A stretch of 64,000 nt of DNA, taken from the NCBI RefSeq assembly GCF_001429395.1, contig NZ_LMJT01000041.1, positions 197,452-261,451 on the forward strand, written 5' to 3'. The notes beneath the pieces are model-generated. The model saw only the letters and a list, made by a program, of their open reading frames with translations, was not told the origin of the DNA and searched no databases. The position numbers and the translations under genes were made by a program. The DNA is from Allobosea sp. Root381. Lineage in GTDB: Bacteria > Pseudomonadota > Alphaproteobacteria > Rhizobiales > Beijerinckiaceae. Below, one piece after another: positions 46,117-54,078 of the stretch (position 1 is its first letter; each line of letters starts with the position of its first letter).

Positions 46117-47526
46117 CTACGCCGCCTCCATCGCCTCGGCGATCGCCTCTAGCATCGCGGTGTCGTCGCCCGCGAGCCCGTCCATCGCCGCCATACGCTG
46201 GATCACCGTGCCTGCTATCGCCTCCTCCACCGTGTCCTCAGCATAGGCGTAGAAGATGGTCGCATGCTGGCCGTCGCGGTGGCAGCGGCCTTCGATCTGC
46301 TGGAGCTGGATCGCGCTGTGGCGCATGTCGTGGATCACCAGCGAGCGCTCGCGCTCGCCCCCCGGCATCTCGCCGCGATGCAGCGAGATCGACTCCGTCA
46401 CCGTGAAGATCACCGCATCGAGCTGCCCGGTCTGGAACGCGACGCGCGTTTCTTCGTTCTGCAGGCCATAACGCTCGCCATTGATCTCGCCCACGCGCCA
46501 GCCGCGCCCCCGCAGGGTATCGGCGAGCATGGCGCTGGTTTCCAGGAAGGCGACCGACACGGCGACCTGCTCGTCATTGCCCAGCAGATCGTCGCAGAAA
46601 TCGACCGTGCCCGGAATCCGCAGCAGGCTCGCCTTCTGGCGGAAGCGGAGATCGGCGGCCCAACCCTGGGGCTTGCGCGTCGAGCCGCCGGCGAGGCCGA
46701 GTTCCTTGCGGAATTCGCGCCATGTCGCCTCGTAGAGCTTGCGCGACGCGGCTTCGAGCGCGACCGGCGCAAGCTCGCGCTGCACCTCGGGCCAGCCGGC
46801 TATCTCCTCCGGGCGCCGGCGCAGGCCGATGGCGTTTCCGCCGCGATAGAGCAGGTCCGCCATCGCCTTGCGGTCGTCCTCGTTCGGCTCCCAGCTCCAG
46901 TTCTTCCAGCGCCCCTTGGCGCGCCCGATCTTCAGCCGCTTCATCAGCACGCGGAAACCGTCGAGATCGGCAGTAGGCATGCCAGCCGCCCGCGCCAGCA
47001 GCGGCCCGAGATAGGACAGCTCATGCGGGGACTGGCCCGCCGTCGCGCTCATGTAGATCGTGAAGTTCGCGGCAGCCGCCATCTGCCGGCAGACCAGGCC
47101 CTGCTGCGAGTTCGGGTTGCGGATGCGGTGGGCCTCGTCGATCACGACCAGCGGCCAGACCCGCTTCGGCACGCCATGCTTAGCAAGCTCGTTGTTCTTC
47201 GCCCGGACCGAGCGCTTCTTCGAATCGGCAGGCGGCGCCAGCAGCGACTTCGTCCGCTCGAAATTCATCAGCGTGACGCGCTTCGGCGGCAGGCCGGAAA
47301 GCGCCATGCTGCGCCGCCATTGCGGGATCGCGCCCTTGGGACAGATCACCAGGATGTCCTGCTCGGGCATCGCCGACAGCGCCAGCCAGGCCGAGAGCGT
47401 CTTGCCGAGCCCGGTCAGATCCCCAAGCAGGAAGCCCGGCGCGCCGGATTCGCGTGCTGCGAGGATGACGTCGCGTGCGACGAGCTGGTGCGCATGCGGC
47501 ACCATGAGGGCGCTCTCGCCCATCAT
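46117..47526 (-). CDS. SNF2-type DEAD/DEAH helicase-like ATPase
   Basis: About 469-aa single protein with both helicase lobes. Motif I GDLTGLGKT (35-43), motif II VVIDEAHRIRNPNS, motif III YMSATAGQSPHE, and in the second lobe VIFTVTESISLHRG and motif VI QQIEGRCHRDGQ. The QxxGRxHRxGQ form of motif VI marks an SNF2-like translocase rather than a typical RNA helicase. It has no nuclease, methylase or DNA-binding domain and no partner gene nearby. Similar short SNF2 proteins occur in phages and plasmids. Start ATG 47526 is probable; GTG 47535 or ATG 47523 are possible. Confidence 0.82.
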   Translation of the reverse strand: MMGESALMVPHAHQLVARDVILAARESGAPGFLLGDLTGLGKTLSAWLALSAMPEQDILVICPKGAIPQWRRSMALSGLPPKRVTLMNFERTKSLLAPPADSKKRSVRAKNNELAKHGVPKRVWPLVVIDEAHRIRNPNSQQGLVCRQMAAAANFTIYMSATAGQSPHELSYLGPLLARAAGMPTADLDGFRVLMKRLKIGRAKGRWKNWSWEPNEDDRKAMADLLYRGGNAIGLRRRPEEIAGWPEVQRELAPVALEAASRKLYEATWREFRKELGLAGGSTRKPQGWAADLRFRQKASLLRIPGTVDFCDDLLGNDEQVAVSVAFLETSAMLADTLRGRGWRVGEINGERYGLQNEETRVAFQTGQLDAVIFTVTESISLHRGEMPGGERERSLVIHDMRHSAIQLQQIEGRCHRDGQHATIFYAYAEDTVEEAIAGTVIQRMAAMDGLAGDDTAMLEAIAEAMEAA

Positions 47527-47652
47527 CGGGCGCACATCCCCTGCCCGCGATATCCCGTGGCCGATCCCTGCATGCCCGTGCCAGTATCAAGGCCCGGCAG
47601 CATCGGCAACGATCAGCCCGTTCCGTTCGATAAATCAGAATAGCGAGCTTCC

Positions 47653-49041
47653 ATGACCCGCGCCCAGGCCATCGCGCATGCACAGGACTATTTCGACACC
47701 GGCGCTCTGAAGAGCGACCTTGCCCGGCTCATCGCGATGCCGACCGAAAGCCAGAATCCCGACCGCGCCCCGGTCCTCGCCGAGTATCTCGAAAAGGAAA
47801 TGCGGCCGCTCCTCGAAGGGCTCGGCTTCGAATGCCGCATCCTGCACCATCCGAAAGCCAAGGGGCCCTTCCTCTTCGCCCAGCGCATCGAGGACGAAAG
47901 CCTGCCGACGGTCCTCGGCTACGGCCATGGCGACGTCATCCGCGGCCTCGACGCGCAATGGAGCGAGGGCCTCTCGCCCTGGACGCTGACCGAGCGCGAT
48001 GGCCGCTGGTACGGCCGCGGCGTGGTCGACAACAAGGGCCAGCACGTCATCAACATCAACGCGCTCCGCGCCGTCATCGAGACGCGCGGCAAGCTCGGCT
48101 TCAATGCCAAATACCTGATCGAGATGGGCGAGGAATCCGGCTCTCCAGGCCTGCGCGAGCTCTGCGAGGACGAGAAGGCGCTGTTCAGGTCCGATGTGCT
48201 CGTCGCCTCGGATGGCCCGCGGCTCAACGCCGAGCGCCCGACCGTCTTCCTCGGCGCGCGCGGGGTCATCACCTTCGATCTGCAGATCGTGGCGCGCGAG
48301 GGTGGGCATCATTCCGGAAATTGGGGCGGCATTCTCTCCGACCCGGCGATCCAGCTCGCCCATGCCATCGCCTCGATCACCTCGCCGACCGGCCAGATTC
48401 GCATCAAGGAATGGGTGCCGAAGGAACTGCCTCGCGCGGTGCGCGAGGCAGTCGCCGATTGCGAGATCGACGGCGGCCCGGACGGACCGACCCTCGACCC
48501 GAACTGGGGCGAGCCCGATCTCTCGCCAGCCGAGCAGGTTTTCGGCTGGTGCTCCTTCGACGTGCTGGCGATGAAGTCGGGCGTGCCGGAAACGCCCGTC
48601 AACGCGGTGCCACCGAGCGCCTGGGCTCGCGTCGCGCTGCGCTTCGTCGTCGGCATCGACCCGACCGACGTCGTGCCCGCGCTGCGCCGACATCTCGACC
48701 GCAACGGCTTCGGTATGGTCGAGATCATCATGCCCGGCACCGAGCGCTTCGGCGCGACGCGGCTCGACCCCGAGGATGCCTGGGTCACCTTCGCGATCGA
48801 TTCGATCGCGAAAAGCACCGGAAAGAAGCCGGCCCTGCTGCCGAATCTCGGCGGCTCGCTGCCGAACGACATCTTCGCGGAGATTCTCGGCCTGCGCACG
48901 ATCTGGGTGCCGCATTCCTATCCGGGCTGCTCGCAGCATGCTCCGGACGAACACCTGCCCTATGCCATCGCGCGCGAGGCTCTCGGCCTGATGGCCGGGC
49001 TCTACTGGGACATCGGCTCGGGCGAAGCACCTCCGGTCTGA
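47653..49041 (+). CDS. M20-family metallopeptidase (carboxypeptidase/deacylase type)
   Basis: 462-aa zinc peptidase of the M20/M25/M40 family. Metal ligands are His92 in GYGHGDV with Asp94 beside it, Asp126 in RGVVDNKGQ, and Glu160/Glu161 in EMGEESGSPG. A dimerisation domain follows (FDLQIVAREGGHHSGNWGG). The C-terminus contains PHSYPGCSQHAPDEHLPYAI with the last metal His. Substrate unknown; related enzymes hydrolyse dipeptides or N-acyl amino acids. No signal peptide. It is divergent from the SNF2-like gene with about 126 bases between them. Confidence 0.92.
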   Translation: MTRAQAIAHAQDYFDTGALKSDLARLIAMPTESQNPDRAPVLAEYLEKEMRPLLEGLGFECRILHHPKAKGPFLFAQRIEDESLPTVLGYGHGDVIRGLDAQWSEGLSPWTLTERDGRWYGRGVVDNKGQHVININALRAVIETRGKLGFNAKYLIEMGEESGSPGLRELCEDEKALFRSDVLVASDGPRLNAERPTVFLGARGVITFDLQIVAREGGHHSGNWGGILSDPAIQLAHAIASITSPTGQIRIKEWVPKELPRAVREAVADCEIDGGPDGPTLDPNWGEPDLSPAEQVFGWCSFDVLAMKSGVPETPVNAVPPSAWARVALRFVVGIDPTDVVPALRRHLDRNGFGMVEIIMPGTERFGATRLDPEDAWVTFAIDSIAKSTGKKPALLPNLGGSLPNDIFAEILGLRTIWVPHSYPGCSQHAPDEHLPYAIAREALGLMAGLYWDIGSGEAPPV

Positions 49042-49064
49042 GTCGAACAGGCCGCTCACAAGAG

Positions 49065-49113
49065 CCCGCCGTCATTCCGGGCGCCCGTAGGGCGAGCCCG
49101 GAATAACGGCGGG
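49065..49113. repeat. Inverted repeat, CCCGCCGTYATTCCGGGC arms
   Basis: Eighteen-base arms (49065-49082 and 49096-49113) pair with one mismatch; the loop is CGCCCGTAGGGCG-like. It lies between the M20 gene and the convergent proline-rich gene and may double as a terminator. Confidence 0.75.
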
Positions 49114-49140
49114 AGCAGTCCGCTCCCGTGATCGAAACCA

Positions 49141-49389
49141 CTACTCCATAGGCTGCCGCGGGCCGCGGTCCGGCGGCAGGTCGAACGGCGTCGCGGGCGG
49201 TGCTTCCGGTGGCTTCTCCGGCGGTAGTTCCGGCGGCGGCTCGGTCGGAATGCCCTGCGGTTCCTCGTCCGGCGGCGCTTCCACCGGGGGTGCCGGCGGC
49301 ACCTCATGCGGCGTCAGCGGGGGAGCCTCCGGCGGAGGCGTCGGGCTGGCAGGCTGTCCGGGATCGGCCGCATTCGTGATCGCTATCAT
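49141..49389 (-). CDS. Proline-rich small protein (82 aa)
   Basis: 82-aa protein with 31 prolines and many Glu/Ala, built on repeats such as PPEAPP, PPELPPEKPP and PPDEEP. It has a short unstructured start MIAITNAADPGQPASP and no hydrophobic segment. Such compositions make extended polyproline helices, for example linkers or surface-binding tails, but here it is a complete short frame with an ATG. The ribosome site (GAGG) is too far upstream to be convincing. Function unknown; it might be a real small gene, as the reading frame is cleanly defined. Confidence 0.5.
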   Translation of the reverse strand: MIAITNAADPGQPASPTPPPEAPPLTPHEVPPAPPVEAPPDEEPQGIPTEPPPELPPEKPPEAPPATPFDLPPDRGPRQPME

Positions 49390-49469
49390 GGCTTGGCTTG
49401 GTCCTCTTTTCGAGGATCAACGCATGTCCGCCGCCAAAGGTTCGCCGCCGTCCGCACCACCTGAAATCG

Positions 49470-49500
49470 ACGAAGCCGGCATCGAGGATGCCGGCTTCGT
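49470..49500 (-). terminator. Terminator-like hairpin behind the second TRAP permease operon
   Basis: Perfect 14-base stem ACGAAGCCGGCATC (49470-49483) / GATGCCGGCTTCGT (49487-49500) with a three-base loop, 34 bases past the stop of the large TRAP permease. The downstream tail on the minus strand is CGATTTCAGG, a weak T-run, so strength is uncertain. Confidence 0.65.
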
Positions 49501-49534
49501 ATTCTGCTGCAAAGTTCCGATGCGGAACGCCGAA

Positions 49535-51310
49535 CTATTTGAAGCTCGGCGGCGCACTGAAATCGATCCCCGGCAGGCCGCCGCCATCGCCCATGCCCGG
49601 GATCTGGATCGAATCGAACTGCTTGTCGATCGCCTGCTGGTCGAGCTGCACGGCCGAAGACTTGTAGTGCATCACCATCTGCGGAAACAGGATGACGAGC
49701 GCGACCATGATGCACTGGATCACGACGAAGGGTACCGCGCCCCAATAGATCTGCCCCGTGGTGACCGGCTCCATCCGCTTGCCCGTGATCTTGTCGATAT
49801 AGGCCGACTTCGGCGCCACCGAGCGCAGGAAGAACAGCGCGAAGCCGAAGGGCGCGGTCATGAAGCTGGTCTGCATGTTGACCGCGAGGATGACGCCGAA
49901 CCAGATCAGGTCGATCCCGAGCTTGTCCGCCGCCGGCGCCAGCAGCGGCACGACGATGAAGGCGAGCTCGAAGAAGTCGAGGAAGATCGCCAGCAGGAAG
50001 ACCATCACGTTGACGACGACCAGGAAACCCGCCGCGCCGCCGGGCAGGCCGACGAGCAGATGCTCGACCCAGATATGGCCGTTGACGCCGTAGAAGGTCA
50101 GCGCGAAGACGCGGGCGCCCAGCAGGATGAAGAGCACGAAGGCCGCAAGCTTCGCAGTCGATTCGACCGCCTGCTTGAGCAGGTCGAACGTCATCGCGCG
50201 CTTCGCGTAGGCGAGGATGATCGCCCCCGCCGCACCCATCGCGCCGGCTTCCGTCGGCGTGGCGACGCCGATGAAGATCGTGCCGAGCACGAGGAAGACC
50301 AGCGCCAGCGGCGGCACCATCACGAACACCGCCTGCTCGGCCATGCGCGAGAGCAGGTTGAGCCGCAGCACCCGGTTGCCGATGGCGATGACGAGCGAGA
50401 TCGCGATGCCGAGCATCAGCATCAGCACGGCGAAGTCGGAACCGCCCGTGACGTTCGTACCGAGCTTCATATAGGCATAGGCGAGGCCGAAGGAGATGGC
50501 CGTCACCACTGCGAGCGAGCGGCGGCGGGTCTTGCCGTCGGCGTCCCGCAGGGTCTGCGCCTCCGGCGGCAACCCCGGAACCCGGTTGGGCGCGAAGAGG
50601 CTGACCAGGAAGATATAGCCGGCGTAGAGACCGGCGAGTACGAGACCGGGGATGAAGGCCGCCTCATACATGTCGCCGACGGAGCGGCCGAGCTGGTCGG
50701 CCAGCACGATCAGGACGAGCGAGGGCGGGATGATCTGCGCCAGCGTTCCCGACGCCGCGATCACGCCCGATGCAAGACGCCGATCATAGCCGTAGCGCAG
50801 CATGATCGGCAGCGAGATGAGCCCCATCGAGATCACGGAGGCCGCGACGACGCCGGTGGTGGCCGCCAGCAGCGCGCCGACGAAGACCACCGAATAGGCG
50901 AGGCCGCCGCGCAGCGGGCCGAAGAGCTGCCCCATCGTGTCTAGCAGGTCCTCCGCCATGCCGGAGCGTTCGAGGATCAGCCCCATGAAGGTGAAGAACG
51001 GGATGGCCAGCAGCACGTCGTTGTTCATCGTGCCGTAGACGCGCTCCGGCATGGCCTGCAGGAAATTCTCCTGGAACAGGCCTAGCTCGATGCCGACCAG
51101 CGCGAAGACCAGCCCGTTGGCCGCGAGCGAAAACGCGACCGGATAGCCCAGCAGCAGGAAGACGATCAGGGCGGCGAACATCACCGGCCCGAGATTGGCG
51201 CGCAGGAAATCGGCCAGCCCGGCGGCCTGTGCGTCGCCCGTGTGCAGCAGGAAGAACGCGGCGAGCGTCAGGAGGGCGCCGGCGAGGCGCGGAGAGCGGA
51301 GTGCGAACAT
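49535..51310 (-). CDS. TRAP transporter large permease (DctM-like), second system
   Basis: 591-aa large permease, longer than usual DctM (~430) because of extended loops and a ~45-residue polar C-terminus ending GGGLPGIDFSAPPSFK. Family blocks are LLGYPVAFSLAANGLVFAL, LAIPFFTFMGLILERSGMAE, GTLAQIIPPSLVLIVLADQL and IFIGVATPTEAGAMGAAGAI. This is the long form seen with DUF-type small permeases taking mannitol-, amino-acid- or carboxylate-like substrates. Encoded 29 bases after its small permease; no binding protein is adjacent. The start follows a weak site. Confidence 0.9.
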   Translation of the reverse strand: MFALRSPRLAGALLTLAAFFLLHTGDAQAAGLADFLRANLGPVMFAALIVFLLLGYPVAFSLAANGLVFALVGIELGLFQENFLQAMPERVYGTMNNDVLLAIPFFTFMGLILERSGMAEDLLDTMGQLFGPLRGGLAYSVVFVGALLAATTGVVAASVISMGLISLPIMLRYGYDRRLASGVIAASGTLAQIIPPSLVLIVLADQLGRSVGDMYEAAFIPGLVLAGLYAGYIFLVSLFAPNRVPGLPPEAQTLRDADGKTRRRSLAVVTAISFGLAYAYMKLGTNVTGGSDFAVLMLMLGIAISLVIAIGNRVLRLNLLSRMAEQAVFVMVPPLALVFLVLGTIFIGVATPTEAGAMGAAGAIILAYAKRAMTFDLLKQAVESTAKLAAFVLFILLGARVFALTFYGVNGHIWVEHLLVGLPGGAAGFLVVVNVMVFLLAIFLDFFELAFIVVPLLAPAADKLGIDLIWFGVILAVNMQTSFMTAPFGFALFFLRSVAPKSAYIDKITGKRMEPVTTGQIYWGAVPFVVIQCIMVALVILFPQMVMHYKSSAVQLDQQAIDKQFDSIQIPGMGDGGGLPGIDFSAPPSFK

Positions 51311-51339
51311 GATTTTTGACCCGGCGTCGCTGGGAAGGC

Positions 51340-51939
51340 TCAAGGGGCGATGCCCTGTTCCTTGGCCTGGTTGAGCAGCCGCTGCGCTTCGGCCTCGGCC
51401 GCGGCCGCGAGGCCGCCGGCTGTGTCGTCGTCGGCGATGACGCCGCGCATGATCGCGATCTGCTTGATGATCTCGGACAGGCCCTGGACGGTCAGCAGCG
51501 CGAAGCCGACGACGACGAGGCCCTTGGCCGGCCACTGCGCCAGCCCGCCCGCGGAGAGCGACTGCTCGTTGATGGCGTAGGAGCGCATGAAGAACGGCCA
51601 GGAGTAATAGACGGTCAGGACCGAGAACGGCATCAGGAACAGGAGATGGCCGAGCAGTTCCATCCATTGCTGGACGCGCTTCGGCATCAGGTTGCTCGCG
51701 ATGTCGATGCGGATGTGCTCCTTCAACTGCAGCGTCCAGGAGGCGCACATCAGGAACACCGCGCCGAACAGCATCCATTGCAGTTCGAGCAGCGAGTTAG
51801 ACGACCAGTTGAAAAGCTTGCGGATGATCGCGTTGCCGGCCGAGATCATGACCGCCGCCAGGATCAGCCACGCGACCTTCTTGCCGATCTGGCCGTTGAT
51901 CGCGTCGATGACGCGGCTGATCCGCAGTAGGCCGTTCAC
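51340..51939 (-). CDS. TRAP transporter small permease, second system
   Basis: 199-aa inner-membrane protein with four hydrophobic segments (about residues 23-40, 52-70, 92-112 and 138-155) and the motif region MCASWTLQLKEHIRIDIASN. An Ala/Glu-rich C-terminal tail (~165-199) is longer than in standard DctQ. The GTG start (MNGLLRISRVIDAINGQ) is taken from the frame. It precedes the large permease by 29 bases. The substrate-binding protein expected of a TRAP system is not in the window near this pair. Confidence 0.87.
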   Translation of the reverse strand: MNGLLRISRVIDAINGQIGKKVAWLILAAVMISAGNAIIRKLFNWSSNSLLELQWMLFGAVFLMCASWTLQLKEHIRIDIASNLMPKRVQQWMELLGHLLFLMPFSVLTVYYSWPFFMRSYAINEQSLSAGGLAQWPAKGLVVVGFALLTVQGLSEIIKQIAIMRGVIADDDTAGGLAAAAEAEAQRLLNQAKEQGIAP

Positions 51940-52348
51940 GTGTCGATGCTCCCAAATCGCGCACGAGCCATGCTCGACGCTGGCCCGCTTTGCGCCTCGG
52001 TTATAGCAAGGCTATATCCAGCACAAGCGCTGAGGCATCTAGTCAATTTGGTCAATTGACGGGGTTTTGACGCGGATATCGACGCTCAGATGGAAAATTC
52101 GATATCTCCTACGGCGAGCGCGCAAGATCTCGCGGAAGATAAAGCTATGTCGTGACTATGAAAAGAAGGCCAACTGCGCCGCCAACCGCCGGCGTCAGGG
52201 CACGCAGAAAATCGCGTTCGAAAAGCCAGTGATCGCTAGGCCCGGCCGCCTGCGGCCAGGCGCAGCGAGCGAGAGGAAAACCGCCCGACGCCGTCGGCTC
52301 AAGACCGGAGGCACTTGCGGAATTATCCAGCGATTTCAGGAAGGTCCG
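51940..52348. other. Intergenic region upstream of the second TRAP operon
   Basis: 409 bases between the small permease start and tRNA-Lys. The part near 52000-52160 is relatively AT-rich and holds the operator-like dyad described separately. No gene, RNA or repeat of note was seen in the remainder. Confidence 0.5.
52042..52060 (-). promoter_or_regulatory. Operator-like dyad upstream of the second TRAP operon
   Basis: The segment GTCAATTTGGTCAATTGAC contains the perfect palindrome GTCAATTGAC (52051-52060) and a repeat of GTCAATT just before it. It lies about 100 bases upstream of the small permease start. TRAP operons are often controlled by GntR-type repressors that bind short A/T-rich dyads, so an operator is plausible but unproven. 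Confidence 0.35.
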
Positions 52349-52424
<76 letters not shown>

Positions 52425-52525
52425 AACGCCACGAAGCGTTGCCGTTCAGCGGCGTCGGCCGCGTCAGGCAGGGGGCGTGTAGCAAAGCCCCCCTGCCCTG
52501 TCCACCCACCTGCGACAGAAATCTG

Positions 52526-52556
52526 ACGGTCCGCGAAACAAAGTCTCGCGGACCGT
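52526..52556 (-). terminator. Terminator-like hairpin behind the uracil/xanthine permease gene
   Basis: Perfect 11-base stem ACGGTCCGCGA (52526-52536) / TCGCGGACCGT (52546-52556) with a nine-base loop, just past the permease stop. The minus-strand tail is CAGATTTCTG, giving a short T-run. Confidence 0.6.
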
Positions 52557-52564
52557 GGATAAGT

Positions 52565-53836
52565 TCAGACCGGCTTGCGGTTCAGCAGGTGATAGAGCGC
52601 GATCGCGCCGAAGGTCGCGGTGCCAATGCCACCCAGTTCGAAGCCGAAGATCGGCAGCTTGAGGTCGCCGGCGCCGAGGATGAGCGCGGTCGCGACGGTC
52701 AACAGGTTCTTCGGCTCCGAGAAATCGACCTTGTTCTCGACCCAGATTCGTCCGGCCGTAGCGGCGATCAGGCCGAAGACAACGACGGCGAGCCCGCCCA
52801 GCACCGCGACGGGGATCGTGCCGATCACGGCGCCGAACTTCGGCGAGAAGCCGAGTACCAGCGCGATGATGCCGGCCGCCACGAAGACCAGCGTCGAATA
52901 GACCCGCGTCACCGCCATCACGCCCATGTTCTCGGCATAGGTGGTGACGCCGGTGCCGCCGCCGGAGCCGGCGATCATCGTGGCGACGCCGTCGGCCATG
53001 AAGCCGCGCCCGATCAGCGGGTCGAGATTGCGCCCGGTCATCACGGCGATGCCCTTGATGTGCCCGAGGTTCTCGGCGACCAGGATGATCGCGACCGGCG
53101 CGATCAGCGCCATCGCCTTGGCGTCGAACACCGGCGCCACGAAATTCGGCAGGCCGAACCAGGCTGCCGCGCCGACGCGAGCGAAATCGACCGGCGGCGC
53201 GCCGAAGCTCGAGGCCGTCAGGGTGTAGGCGATATAGGCCGCGAGGCCTCCGATCAGGATGGGCAGGCGCTGGGCGAGGCCGCGCCCATAGACCGCGACG
53301 AGCGCGACGGCGACGACCGTGAACAGCGCGATCCATTTGGTGTAGGCGCTGGCCGAGATCATGTTCATCGCGACGGCGGTCAGGTTGAGACCGATCGCGG
53401 CGACGACGGCGCCGGTCACGACAGGCGGCAGCAGCTTCTCGATCCAGTTGGTGCCGACGGCCTGGACCACGAGGCCGATCAGCGCATAGAGGGCGCCGCA
53501 GGCGATGATGCCGCCGAGCGCGATCCCGATATTCGGGTTCGGCCCCGAGCCGGCATAGCCGGTGGCAGCGATCACCACGCCGATGAAAGCGAAGGAGGAG
53601 CCGAGATAGCTCGGCAGCTGGCCGCGCGTGATGACGAAGAATAGCAGCGTCGCGATGCCGGAGAAGAAGATCGCGACGTTGGGGTCGAAGCCCATCAGCA
53701 CCGGCGCCAGCACGGTCGCGCCGAACATCGCGACGACATGCTGCAGGCCGGCGATGAAGGTCTGCCCGGCAGGCAGACGCTCATCCGGCATCACCGCGCC
53801 GGATGTCTTCAACGTCCATTTCGGAAAGTAACCCAT
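52565..53836 (-). CDS. Nucleobase:cation symporter-2 family permease (uracil/xanthine, UraA/RutG-like)
   Basis: 423-aa inner-membrane permease with about 14 hydrophobic segments. NCS2 marks are the N-terminal QHVVAMFGATVLAPVLMGFD, the QxP-like substrate loop VAENLGHIKGIAVMTGRNLD and the Gly-rich SGGGTGVTTYAENMGVMAVT. Sequence character is closer to UraA/RutG (uracil) than to xanthine/urate carriers, but substrate choice is a guess. It stands alone behind leuA, with a repeat-rich gap before it. Length is normal. Confidence 0.9.
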   Translation of the reverse strand: MGYFPKWTLKTSGAVMPDERLPAGQTFIAGLQHVVAMFGATVLAPVLMGFDPNVAIFFSGIATLLFFVITRGQLPSYLGSSFAFIGVVIAATGYAGSGPNPNIGIALGGIIACGALYALIGLVVQAVGTNWIEKLLPPVVTGAVVAAIGLNLTAVAMNMISASAYTKWIALFTVVAVALVAVYGRGLAQRLPILIGGLAAYIAYTLTASSFGAPPVDFARVGAAAWFGLPNFVAPVFDAKAMALIAPVAIILVAENLGHIKGIAVMTGRNLDPLIGRGFMADGVATMIAGSGGGTGVTTYAENMGVMAVTRVYSTLVFVAAGIIALVLGFSPKFGAVIGTIPVAVLGGLAVVVFGLIAATAGRIWVENKVDFSEPKNLLTVATALILGAGDLKLPIFGFELGGIGTATFGAIALYHLLNRKPV

Positions 53837-53974
53837 CGCCCGCTCCGTTCAGCGCCGGCCCGCGCCGGTCCCGAGCGGAATAGAGGCAAGGAATGCGCCG
53901 CGCGCCAGTTGGTCGCAGGCCTTCATCCACCGGATTCGGCGTAGCGAGGCGTCATGAACGGGGCGGGCTGTGCC

Positions 53975-54065
53975 GTCATGCTCGCCCTTGTGGCGAGCAT
54001 CCACGTCTTGAACACCACACTCGACCAGCGAAGACGTGGATGGTCGGGACAAGCCCGACCATGAC
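53975..54065. repeat. Three-armed inverted-repeat element
   Basis: Three consecutive stems: ATGCTCGCC/GGCGAGCAT (53978-54000), CCACGTCTT/AAGACGTGG (54001-54039), and ATGGTCGGG/CCCGACCAT (54040-54062). They are enclosed by a short outer pair GTCAT/ATGAC (53975-53979 and 54061-54065). It lies in the gap between leuA and the uracil permease gene. Folded, it would look like a three-hairpin cloverleaf. Confidence 0.65.
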
Positions 54066-54078
54066 GAGAGGCGCGTGC

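Noticed and set aside
46025..49113. SNF2 and M20 genes between repeats as a defence island or transposon
   Set aside because: The flanking repeats are of different families, there is no recombinase, and the M20 peptidase has an ordinary metabolic profile.
49250..50944. Long Arg/Asp/His-rich frame opposite the TRAP large permease gene
   Set aside because: Composition (strings of DR, HDE, RRR) is that of an antisense shadow in GC-rich DNA, and the opposite strand has a clear conserved gene.
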